NCBI GenBank assembly: GCA_011053055.1
Contig: DRHT01000030.1
Coordinates: 21,630-85,629 of the forward strand
Reading direction: 5' to 3'
Length of the DNA: 64,000 nt
Source: Halopseudomonas sabulinigri
Lineage (GTDB): Bacteria > Pseudomonadota > Gammaproteobacteria > Pseudomonadales > Pseudomonadaceae
Shown: positions 17,111 to 24,818 of the stretch, piece by piece
Position numbering within the stretch: position 1 is the first letter of the stretch
How the letters are laid out: the number at the start of each line of letters is the position of its first letter
Position numbers and translations under genes: made by a program
Notes under the pieces: generated by a model
Database searches by the model: none
Told to the model about the DNA's origin: nothing
What the model saw: the letters and a program-made list of their open reading frames with translations, nothing else

Positions 17111-18322
17111 TTACTGCTTGTAGGTCTTGAGGAAGTTGGCGATGCGCCCGATGGCCATTTCCAGATCATCCTTGCGCGGCAACGAGACAATCCGGAAGTG
17201 ATCAGGCCATGGCCAATTGAAAGCGGTACCCTGCACGACGAGGATCTTTTCTTTCAATAACAGGTCGAGCACGAACTTCTCGTCGTTATGAATCGGGTAG
17301 ACCTTGGGGTCCAGTCGAGGGAACAGGTAGAGCGCGCCTTTAGGCTTAGTGCAGCTGACCCCGGGGATTTCATTGAGCAATTCCCAGGCGGTATCGCGCT
17401 GCTCCAGCAGACGGCCGCCGGGCAGAATTAAGTCGTTGATGCTTTGGTAGCCGCCAAGCGCAGTTTGAATCGCGTGCTGAGCCGGCACGTTGGCGCACAA
17501 GCGCATGGAGGCCAGTATTTCCAAGCCTTCCAGGTAGCTAGTGGCGTGCTGCTTAGGCCCACTGATGATCATCCAGCCAGAACGGAAACCCGCAATGCGG
17601 TACGACTTGGACAGGCCGTTGAAGGTCAGGCAAAGCAGGTCTGGCGCGACAGCTGCGACGGACTCGTGCTCGACGCCATCGTACAAAATCTTGTCGTAGA
17701 TTTCATCGGCAAACAGGATCAGGTTGTGCTCGCGAGCCACCTGCGCCATTTGCTCCAACACTTCGCGCGGATACACAGCGCCGGTGGGGTTGTTAGGGTT
17801 AATGATCACCATTGCTTTGGTGTTACTGGTGATCTTGCTGCGGATATCGGCGATGTCGGGATACCAGTCAGATTGCTCATCGCACAGGTAATGCACTGGT
17901 TTGCCGCCGGACAGGCTGACTGAGGCGGTCCATAGCGGATAGTCGGGCGCCGGGATCAGTACTTCATCGCCGTTGTTCAGCAGGCCTTGCATGGCCATGA
18001 CGATCAGCTCGGATACGCCGTTGCCAAGGTAGATATCATCGATGCCGACGTTGGGGATGTTTTTGGTTTGGGTGTAGTGCATGACTGCTTTGCGGGCGGA
18101 GAACAACCCGCGCGAGTCGCTGTAGCCCTGGGCTGTCGACAGGTTGAGGATAACGTCCTGCAGAATCTCTTCCGGCGCTTCAAAACCAAAAGGCGCGGGA
18201 TTGCCGATGTTCAGCTTGAGAATGCGGTGGCCTTCTTCTTCGAGGCGCTTGGCGTGACGCAGCACAGGGCCGCGAATGTCGTAGCAGACGTTGGCCAGTT
18301 TGTTGGACTTGTTAACCTGCAT
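17111..18322 (-). CDS. alaA: Glutamate-pyruvate aminotransferase AlaA
   Basis: The product is 403 residues, a class I/II PLP aminotransferase. The PLP lysine lies in NGLSKSYRIAGFRSGW; other family blocks are LNIGNPAPFGF, NPNNPTGAVYP and ILFADEIYDKI. It closely resembles E. coli AlaA, which makes alanine from pyruvate and glutamate. A similarly folded methionine or valine transaminase cannot be fully excluded. It is followed by the PA2829-like gene. Confidence 0.9.
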   Translation of the reverse strand: MQVNKSNKLANVCYDIRGPVLRHAKRLEEEGHRILKLNIGNPAPFGFEAPEEILQDVILNLSTAQGYSDSRGLFSARKAVMHYTQTKNIPNVGIDDIYLGNGVSELIVMAMQGLLNNGDEVLIPAPDYPLWTASVSLSGGKPVHYLCDEQSDWYPDIADIRSKITSNTKAMVIINPNNPTGAVYPREVLEQMAQVAREHNLILFADEIYDKILYDGVEHESVAAVAPDLLCLTFNGLSKSYRIAGFRSGWMIISGPKQHATSYLEGLEILASMRLCANVPAQHAIQTALGGYQSINDLILPGGRLLEQRDTAWELLNEIPGVSCTKPKGALYLFPRLDPKVYPIHNDEKFVLDLLLKEKILVVQGTAFNWPWPDHFRIVSLPRKDDLEMAIGRIANFLKTYKQ

Positions 18323-18708
18323 GGTGCTTACCTTGTGGATCCAGGGCTGATGAGCACGTCAGGGAGGAGGGTGATGGCAGTCATCCCTGAGCGATTGTAA
18401 AACGACCATCATACGTCTTGCGTGGCCCCCTGTGAAAGCCTGTGTTGGTGATTCCTGGTGGGGAAAATGCAGAAAATGTGTAGCTGTACTGGTGTTTTTG
18501 GGTTTTCACCGAAATGCATAAAGACACTGAGGCTATGAGGTCCCGTTTTGAGTTGCTGCAGTCGCCTCACTACCGCAGCAGGTGGCAATGTGTTGCTGAT
18601 GGGGCGGCGTTACAGCTAAATCTATACGAGGTAACGTTTGGGCTCTCTAGAAGCGCGAAACACTGTGGTTTTGCGTTCGAGCGGCCGATAGTGTTGTCGC
18701 AACTTTTT
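18323..18708. other. Upstream part of the alaA-gpx intergenic region; no gene seen
   Basis: The 470 bases between the alaA and gpx starts hold no credible gene; a short frame at 18514-18741 ends inside the operator described next and has no family resemblance. In P. aeruginosa I recall a regulator gene, ospR, beside gpx; it is absent here. Confidence 0.4.
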
Positions 18709-18738
18709 AAATTGCGCGCAAATAAATTGCATGCAAAT
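18709..18738. promoter_or_regulatory. Tandem palindromic operator upstream of gpx
   Basis: Two adjacent 15-base units, AAATTGCGCGCAAAT and AAATTGCATGCAAAT, form an exact-length tandem repeat. They differ only in the two central bases, and each keeps a perfect 10-base palindrome (TTGCGCGCAA, TTGCATGCAA). The array ends 57 bases before the gpx ATG. It looks like a cooperative binding site for a dimeric repressor, for instance a MarR/OspR-type redox sensor; the protein is not identified. Confidence 0.6.
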
Positions 18739-18795
18739 TAATATCCGCTAAGCTTGGCATTACTGAATGCAACTGACTCAAGGAGTATCTTCGTC

Positions 18796-19281
18796 ATGGC
18801 CGATCAACTGTTACAGATCCCCTGTACTACCATCGATAACCGTGAAAGCAGCCTCGGTGAGCTGGATGGCAAGGCGTATCTAGTGGTGAATACTGCCAGC
18901 AAGTGTGGCTTCACACCCCAGTACAAAGGATTGGAAGCTTTGTGGGTCGAGTATCAAGCAAAGGGGCTGCGGGTGGTGGGCTTTCCGTGTAACCAGTTTG
19001 GTGGCCAAGAGCCCGGCGAGAGCGGCGAGATCAGTGAGTTCTGCGAATTAAACTATGGCGTTAGCTTTCCGCTGTTCAAGAAGATTGAGGTAAACGGCGA
19101 TAAGGCGCACCCGCTGTTTGTGCAACTGAAATCCGAGGCGCCCGGCTTGCTGGGCAGTAAGCGGATCAAGTGGAACTTCACCAAGTTCTTGGTCAATGGG
19201 CAGGGCAAGGTAGTTAAGCGTTACGCACCTACTACCAAGCCAGAAGATCTGCGCGCCGATATTGATGCGCTGCTGGCGTGA
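18796..19281 (+). CDS. Glutathione peroxidase
   Basis: The product is 161 residues from ATG 18796 (MADQLLQIPCTTID), preceded by AAGGAG. The peroxidatic Cys37 lies in NTASKCGFTPQYKGL. The Gln and Trp of the triad are in FPCNQFGGQEPG and KWNFTKFL. It reduces hydrogen and organic peroxides using glutathione or thioredoxin. A stand-alone + gene with its own operator, convergent with sagS 22 bases downstream. It corresponds in position to PA2826. Confidence 0.93.
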   Translation: MADQLLQIPCTTIDNRESSLGELDGKAYLVVNTASKCGFTPQYKGLEALWVEYQAKGLRVVGFPCNQFGGQEPGESGEISEFCELNYGVSFPLFKKIEVNGDKAHPLFVQLKSEAPGLLGSKRIKWNFTKFLVNGQGKVVKRYAPTTKPEDLRADIDALLA

Positions 19282-19302
19282 CCGTTATGCCCGGTCTGTT
19301 GG

Positions 19303-21651
19303 TTATTCTGCTGGCTGATTGCTCAGCCAGCGCTGCAGAATGGCTTGCAGATCTTCTCGTTTGAAAGGCTTGGCTAGGTAGTCACTCATGCCGGCGTCCT
19401 GACAGCGCTGTCGATCTTCATGCAGCGCATTGGCGGTCAGGGCAATGATGGGCAGGGTTTGCCAGCGTAGGTCGGCGCGTATGCGTCGACTGGCCTCGTA
19501 GCCGTCCATTACCGGCATGTTGCAGTCCATCAGCACTAGAGCGTAATTATTCTCTGCCAGCATATTCAGGGCGATTTCACCGTGCTCGGCTAGGTCTACC
19601 TCGTAGCCCAAGCGGCTGAGCATGCCTTTGGCCACCATTTGATTGACCGCATTGTCTTCGACTAACAAGAGTCTTTGACCTGCCGGCAGAGTGATGTGCT
19701 CGGCGGGAATCTGGTTATAGGTAACCAAGCCAAAAAGCTCATCTATCGCTTGCGCGAGACGGCGCCGCGACGGCGGTGCGGCGACCTGTTGTTGTATTCC
19801 TAGCTTCTGTGCCTTCTCTGCAGACAATAGACGACTGTAGCCACAGACCAGCAAGCGCGGTTTGCTTGGTTCTAACGCTTGTAGTCGTTGCGCTATTGCT
19901 GGGCTGTCGAGTAGCCAGAAATCAATATTTTCTGGCACCTGTGGTAAAGGGTTGAGCAATTGATAATCGATTATTTGGCAGGTCATGCCCCAGCTGCGCA
20001 GCAGTTCGTTTAGCACTTCACCTTGCAGATGACCGCTTTGATTCCAAATGAGTACCGAGCGCGGTGTGGGTTTGGGGAAGCCCGGTTGTTGGTCGTGGGT
20101 GGCCAGTGGGATTAGCACGCTGAAGCTGCTGCCTTGCTCTGGAGTTGAGGTGACGGTGAGTTCGCCGCCCATCGCATCACTCAAACTTTTGCATAACGCC
20201 AATCCCAAGCCGGTACCGCCAAAGCGACGAGAGATATGCGCATCGGCTTGAGTGAACGGCGAGAAAATACTTTCCAGGGCATCGTCGGCTATGCCGATGC
20301 CAGTATCGGATACGCTGATGCGTACGTGCTGATCAGTACTGCCGCCGCGCTCCAGGCCGAGCGTTAGCGCCACATGCCCTTGCTCAGTAAATTTGAGCGC
20401 GTTGGACAGCAAGTTGCTGACGATCTGTCGAATACGGGTAGGGTCGCCCAGCAGCATGCCGGGCAGACGCGGATCAATCCGGCAGGTCAGCTCAATATCT
20501 TGCTTTCCGGCGTTTTGCGAGAGCAGGCTGGCGGTCTCTTCCAGTAAGGCACTGAGGTCAAAGGGGATGCGCTCAAGCTGTAGCTTACCGGCTTCAAATT
20601 TAGATAAGTCGAGGATGTCGTTGAGCAGCGCTACCAGCACCTTGCCAGAGTCGTAGGCGATGGAAAGCTGTTGCTGCTGTTCATTGTTCAGCGGGCTATC
20701 GAGCGTCAGGCCGATCATGCCCAATAAGCCGTTGATCGGTGTGCGGATCTCGTGGCTCATATTGGCGAGGAAAGCCGAGCGCGCGCGCGCCATGTCGAGT
20801 GCTTCTTCGCGAGAGTATTCCAGGTCTTGATTTGAGCGCCGCAATTGAGCGTTGGTTTCCTGCAGCTCGTTGGTGCGCGACTCGACGATGTTTTCCAGTT
20901 CTTCGAGATATTTGCGTAGACGCTCTTCGGCCCGCAGCTTCTGGCGCATATTCACGTCGATGCTTTGTAATTGACGGTTGATTACCTCTACCAAGGCGCC
21001 GATCTCGTCGCGCTCATGGCCGTCGGGGCAGGGTAGGCGGCTGCGCTCACCCTCTGTCTTCATGTTCAGTAGATCGTTAATCAAGCGCACCAGAGGCTTG
21101 GTCAGCATGCCGTAGAACAACACCATTAGAATCAGTGAAAGCACTAGGCTCAGAATGAAGCCGGAGAGCATCGTCAGGCCAGCGCGGCGCAGGAAGCTGG
21201 CGCCCTGGTGGAAGGTGTCTACTTCGATAACCAGATGGCCGAGCAGCTCGTTCGGGGCATGCTCAACGTAAAGGGGGTGTGAGTAGTCGCGACGGCGTTT
21301 GAATAGAGCATCACTGACGATGCGGTAACGGCTGTTTGCCATAGGGCGGCTGACGCTGGCCAAAGCTATGCCGTTGTTATCGATGATCTCGGCGCGAATA
21401 ACCGGGGGGGCTTGCAGTAAACCGTTGACCAATTCCAACGCCAGTTCGGCATCAATGTTGTAAGCGATGCGCGAAGCGGGGCCCAAGCTTACGTTGATTT
21501 GCGCTTGCACTGCCTCGTCGATGGCGGCGTCTTCGGAATGGTAATCGACCATCACCTGAATCAGCCCCAGCAGGGTGCCTAGAGTGAAGGCCGCAAGTAC
21601 CCCGAGACGGGTCTGTTTGAACGACAGGCGGTTAGTCAGGCGGATGTCCAT
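19303..21651 (-). CDS. sagS: Hybrid sensor histidine kinase/response regulator (SagS-like)
   Basis: The product is 782 residues. In order: a membrane helix near 12-32; a periplasmic loop to about 160; a second helix near 160-185; HAMP; a coiled coil; HisKA with the phospho-His in FLANMSHEIRTP near residue 295; HATPase (NLLSNALKF, GTGLGLAL); a degenerate REC-like region; and a C-terminal receiver with the phosphoacceptor in LVLMDCNMPVMDGY. The layout and its place beside gpx match P. aeruginosa SagS (PA2824), which links surface attachment to the Gac/HptB and biofilm pathways. The symbol rests on synteny. Confidence 0.85.
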   Translation of the reverse strand: MDIRLTNRLSFKQTRLGVLAAFTLGTLLGLIQVMVDYHSEDAAIDEAVQAQINVSLGPASRIAYNIDAELALELVNGLLQAPPVIRAEIIDNNGIALASVSRPMANSRYRIVSDALFKRRRDYSHPLYVEHAPNELLGHLVIEVDTFHQGASFLRRAGLTMLSGFILSLVLSLILMVLFYGMLTKPLVRLINDLLNMKTEGERSRLPCPDGHERDEIGALVEVINRQLQSIDVNMRQKLRAEERLRKYLEELENIVESRTNELQETNAQLRRSNQDLEYSREEALDMARARSAFLANMSHEIRTPINGLLGMIGLTLDSPLNNEQQQQLSIAYDSGKVLVALLNDILDLSKFEAGKLQLERIPFDLSALLEETASLLSQNAGKQDIELTCRIDPRLPGMLLGDPTRIRQIVSNLLSNALKFTEQGHVALTLGLERGGSTDQHVRISVSDTGIGIADDALESIFSPFTQADAHISRRFGGTGLGLALCKSLSDAMGGELTVTSTPEQGSSFSVLIPLATHDQQPGFPKPTPRSVLIWNQSGHLQGEVLNELLRSWGMTCQIIDYQLLNPLPQVPENIDFWLLDSPAIAQRLQALEPSKPRLLVCGYSRLLSAEKAQKLGIQQQVAAPPSRRRLAQAIDELFGLVTYNQIPAEHITLPAGQRLLLVEDNAVNQMVAKGMLSRLGYEVDLAEHGEIALNMLAENNYALVLMDCNMPVMDGYEASRRIRADLRWQTLPIIALTANALHEDRQRCQDAGMSDYLAKPFKREDLQAILQRWLSNQPAE

Positions 21652-21877
21652 ACGTGCTTGGTGCGGTCCTTTGTGCAGTCTTATGGCAGAAGCTTAGCGC
21701 ACTATCGCTGTGGAGGTGGCTATCAGCTAGTAGGTTCTGCAGTGGCGCGGCATTTTTGCACGATTTGTGGGCATGGAAGAGTGGGATGTCTGAAGTGGTT
21801 GCGCGAGCCTAGGTGAAGAGCGGTCGACGTCGTTGGTTGAATTGAGAGCGCTGCGCCGACTGCGGCGGATTAGTTTG

Positions 21878-21905
21878 ATCTGGGCACGTTTTGACGTGCC
21901 CAGAT
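21878..21905. terminator. Perfect hairpin downstream of the GST gene
   Basis: A 12-base perfect stem, ATCTGGGCACGT/ACGTGCCCAGAT, with loop TTTG starts 10 bases past the GST stop. There is no T-run on either strand, so it may be an mRNA 3' end protector or a weak, factor-assisted terminator. Confidence 0.55.
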
Positions 21906-21915
21906 TCAGCAAGAC

Positions 21916-22575
21916 TTAAATACGCCCAGTCAGCTTGGCAACCATCTGGTGCTCCACTGGCAGCATCGCCGAGACGCTAGACCGCGAAGTGACGCGGCTA
22001 AGCAGCGATGACAGGACGGGCCAGCGATATTCGTCAACCAGCTCACCTGCGTGTGCCATATTGATTAGCTGAGTGCATACAGCGATATCGGCCATGCTGA
22101 ATTGTTGGCCCAAAAAGTAGGGGCCGTTCCCTAGTTCAGTTTCAAGGTAGTCGAACATCGGTGGCAAATGCTGTTCCAGCGCGGCCTTCATCATGGCTTT
22201 ATCGGGCTTTTCGCCATAGTTGGGTGCTACCACACGCTGAAAGAACAGCGAGAAAGTGCTGTAAGGCGCCAGCTCGTAATCTGCGTATTTCTCCAGCCAG
22301 CGTACCCGTGCGCTTTGTTCCGCATTGCTGCCGTAGAGTGATTCGCCGCCGCGGCTCTCTTGCAGATACTGCGCGATCACGGCGGAGTCAGCGAGCTTGA
22401 AGTCGCCGTCCTGTATCGCAGGTATGCGGCCCAGCGGGCTTATATCGGAATACCAGTCAGGCTTGTCGCGTGGTGGGATGTGTTTGTGTTCATACTCGAT
22501 TTTTTGTTCTGCGAGCTGGATGCGGATCTTACGTACATATGGCGACAGGATGGCGCCGTAGAGGGTCAGTGCCAT
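21916..22575 (-). CDS. Glutathione S-transferase family protein
   Basis: The product is 219 residues from ATG 22575 (MALTLYGAILSPYVRKIRIQ); the longer frame upstream is non-family sequence. The N-terminal thioredoxin fold carries SPYVRK and the cis-Pro region GRIPAIQDG with LADSAVIAQYL. The helical C-terminal domain contains GQQFSMADIAVCTQL. It probably conjugates glutathione to electrophiles; the substrate is unknown. It corresponds to a GST at the same place near sagS in P. aeruginosa. Confidence 0.9.
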   Translation of the reverse strand: MALTLYGAILSPYVRKIRIQLAEQKIEYEHKHIPPRDKPDWYSDISPLGRIPAIQDGDFKLADSAVIAQYLQESRGGESLYGSNAEQSARVRWLEKYADYELAPYSTFSLFFQRVVAPNYGEKPDKAMMKAALEQHLPPMFDYLETELGNGPYFLGQQFSMADIAVCTQLINMAHAGELVDEYRWPVLSSLLSRVTSRSSVSAMLPVEHQMVAKLTGRI

Positions 22576-22639
22576 TGGGTTTTCCGTATGGGCTGTAGAT
22601 AGATTGCGCGGCAGGTATTTACCCGCCGCGGCGTTAGAC

Positions 22640-23407
22640 CTAGTCGTCGTAGACGGCTTTCTTTTTCCACTGTTCGTCGGCGCTTTCGAGTTGTTCCAAG
22701 CCAGCATCCAGTTCGCTGGGTGCGCCGGTGCTGGCTTGGTTCTGCTCCACCACAGCGCCCTCTGAGCGCAGTAACAACGCTTTGTACTGCGCAAGGTGCT
22801 CACTGAATGCAGGGTCGTTGAGCTTGGTTAGGTAAGCAATGGCGCGCTCGTATTGCAGCTTGGCGATACGCGGTTTGCCTTGTTGCATGCCTTGCGCTGC
22901 GGTGGCGTTGAAAGTGTCTAGTGTGGCGGCGACCAAATACTGGCGAATTTGGTCAGACCATTGCTTGAGCGTGGCCTTGTCGATCAGACCGTCGGCTTGA
23001 GCATGCTGTAGTTGCTTGTGCAGGTTCTCCAGCTGAATGCGCGCGTCGTTACCTTTGACTTCGGTATCCAGCGCAACAGGTGCATTGCTCGGTGGCTGAT
23101 TTTGCTCAAGCTGCGCGCGGGAGGCATCGAGTCGCTTCTGAGCGTCGGGTGCGTTCTTGTTTATACGTACCAGCTTCTCAAGCAGCTTAACTTCAATGCC
23201 CAGCAACAGGATGCTGAGCTCAGGGGGGAGAAACTGGCCGGGCAGAGTGGCCATGACGCCGTTGCCGATCTTGATACGTGCGGAGATTTCAGCTGACTGT
23301 CTGGCGCGCTCCAAGCGGGCGCGCTCGAGGCCGTGACTGATGAATCCAATGCTGACTAAGACCACGAGGCCGGCGGCCAGTAAACCGCCAATAAGGAGTG
23401 GGGACAC
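22640..23407 (-). CDS. Membrane-anchored hypothetical protein
   Basis: The product is 255 residues. One N-terminal membrane helix (LIGGLLAAGLVVLVSIGF) is followed by a basic segment and a long helical, Gln/Ala-rich region with probable coiled coil (residues 30-240). It ends with an acidic tail. A segment resembling a TPR unit (PRIAKLQYERAIAYLTKLND) lies near 180-200. No family is recognised. It sits 64 bases upstream of the GST gene on the same strand and could be cotranscribed with it. Confidence 0.75.
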   Translation of the reverse strand: MSPLLIGGLLAAGLVVLVSIGFISHGLERARLERARQSAEISARIKIGNGVMATLPGQFLPPELSILLLGIEVKLLEKLVRINKNAPDAQKRLDASRAQLEQNQPPSNAPVALDTEVKGNDARIQLENLHKQLQHAQADGLIDKATLKQWSDQIRQYLVAATLDTFNATAAQGMQQGKPRIAKLQYERAIAYLTKLNDPAFSEHLAQYKALLLRSEGAVVEQNQASTGAPSELDAGLEQLESADEQWKKKAVYDD

Positions 23408-23717
23408 TTGGTTATCTCTCTTGTTGTGTGTCTGATCGTCCTGAGCTGGCCTGAATAAAGCAGTTTATCTATATAGCTGCTACTCCAGCGCTCCCTGGTT
23501 TATGCTCACAGCGCATGCGCGCAAACCTGTGAAGCATCACTTTAGCATCATGGCCGAGACGGCTGAACGCGACAAGCTTTTTTCTGCCGTTGGTCAGCTA
23601 GCGGCAAGATGTCTTATTCTTGAGTCTAGGCCTCGGTTCATAGGCCTTTGCCGGCCAGCAGCATCTCCGCCAGCAGCCGTCGGTGAAAAAAACCTGAAAA
23701 AAGATTGGGTTGAGGGG
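23408..23717. other. Gene-free stretch upstream of the tRNA promoter
   Basis: About 310 bases between the anchored-protein gene and the tRNA promoter. I see no credible gene or strong hairpin. Confidence 0.45.
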
Positions 23718-23746
23718 TTGACGATATTTCAGACCATGCATAAAAT
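23718..23746 (+). promoter_or_regulatory. Sigma-70 promoter of the tRNA-Glu/tRNA-Gly unit
   Basis: A -35 box TTGACG and a -10 box TAAAAT are separated by exactly 17 bases. A GC-rich stretch (GCGCGCC) follows, as expected for stringently controlled stable-RNA promoters. It lies about 75 bases before tRNA-Glu. Confidence 0.75.
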
Positions 23747-23820
23747 GCGCGCCACTTGCAGCGAACAATGTTCAGCAAGGAGCCAAGGTTAATAGCCTTA
23801 GCGATGTGAAGTCCGGATGT

Positions 23821-23896
23821 GTCCCCTTCGTCTAGTGGCCTAGGACACCGCCCTTTCACGGCGGTAACAGGGGTTCGAGTCCCCTAGGGGACGCCA
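23821..23896 (+). tRNA. tRNA-Glu (anticodon TTC)
   Basis: A complete cloverleaf of 76 bases with encoded CCA. The acceptor GTCCCCT pairs with AGGGGAC, the anticodon loop CTTTCAC gives TTC, and the T-loop reads GGTTCGAGTCC. Confidence 0.97.
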
Positions 23897-23913
23897 ATTA
23901 CGGCGTCAGTTTT

Positions 23914-23989
<76 letters not shown>

Positions 23990-24003
23990 GAAGTAACAAA
24001 GAG

Positions 24004-24026
24004 ACCGCCCATGAGGCGGTTTTTTT
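24004..24026 (+). terminator. Intrinsic terminator of the tRNA pair
   Basis: The stem ACCGCC/GGCGGT with a 5-base loop is followed by a run of seven T. Confidence 0.88.
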
Positions 24027-24109
24027 GTGCCTGTAGGAAAAGTGGTTTGGCTGGTACGGCGAAGTTGCGGTCTGCTGTTGGCTTCGCTGGAAGAGCAGTG
24101 TTTTATCCC

Positions 24110-24290
24110 TTCCTGCGGTGGTGCGGTTGATACTACTGGCCGAGATGGAACTCGACCTTTCCAGGGTGGTGTGCGGCTTGGCTCGGGTACTTAGTTTGGT
24201 CTTGATCTGGGAGGGCCGGGTTCCATCCCAGTCCGCGGTGGCGCAGGTGAGACTGCTGGTCGAGATGGAGCTGGAGCTTTCCGTAGGCGA
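24110..24290. repeat. Two diverged direct copies of a ~55-base segment
   Basis: The segment at about 24113-24168 (CTGCGGTGGTGCGGTTGATA onward, ending CGACCTTTCC) recurs at about 24230-24282 (TCCGCGGTGGCGCAGGTGAG onward, ending GGAGCTTTCC), about 117 bases later. The internal block CTACTGGCCGAGATGGA corresponds to CTGCTGGTCGAGATGGA. No gene is supported in this 270-base gap between the tRNA terminator and the next gene. Confidence 0.55.
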
Positions 24291-24300
24291 GAGCGGTTTT

Positions 24301-24702
24301 TCAGTTGCTCTGAATAAGCTGCCGCGCTTGCTGCCAATCAAATACTTCGCCGTTGGCTTCAGCCGTGGCGCGGTGCTCGTCTAGCAGCTGATACTGGGCG
24401 ATCTCATCGTCGGGCATGAAGTGCAGGCAGTCACCGCCAAAGTACCAAAGCAGGTCGCGCGGGATCATATGGCCGATCTGCGGGTAGCGGCTGATGATCT
24501 GGCAGAGGATGTCCTGTCCCAAGTACAGGCTGTCGTGATCTTCCTGTTCCAGCTGCGCTAGCAGCTCGTCAAAGCGCTCTATGAAGAGCTCGTTGCTTTC
24601 TTCAGGCACTTGCTCAAGCAAGGCGGATTGAGCGCGCAGCGTGTCGTAGAGGCTTTGTAGCAGGGCGAGGTGATAAGCGTGATAGCTGAGAGGGGTATTC
24701 AT
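24301..24702 (-). CDS. Conserved hypothetical protein (PA2817-like)
   Basis: The product is 133 residues from ATG 24702 (MNTPLSYHAYHLALLQ), with AGGAG correctly spaced upstream. It is acidic and helical, with conserved-looking blocks ELFIERFDELLAQLEQED and IPRDLLWYFGGDCLHFMPDD. It lies between the tRNAs and fadE, where P. aeruginosa carries a small protein of unknown function (PA2817, from memory). It probably follows fadE transcriptionally, about 115 bases downstream. Confidence 0.75.
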   Translation of the reverse strand: MNTPLSYHAYHLALLQSLYDTLRAQSALLEQVPEESNELFIERFDELLAQLEQEDHDSLYLGQDILCQIISRYPQIGHMIPRDLLWYFGGDCLHFMPDDEIAQYQLLDEHRATAEANGEVFDWQQARQLIQSN

Positions 24703-24818
24703 GGTGGACTCCTGATTTCTCTGGCGCGGGAGTCTAACAGAAAGCATGGCTGCCGAAAGCTAGGCCGCAGAAAGTAAGGCTGAAGGTGTCGATGCTGCCG
24801 ACACCCTCAGCTACGGGT

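Noticed and set aside
18514..18741. 75-codon frame upstream of gpx
   Set aside because: It ends inside the tandem operator and has no recognisable protein character.
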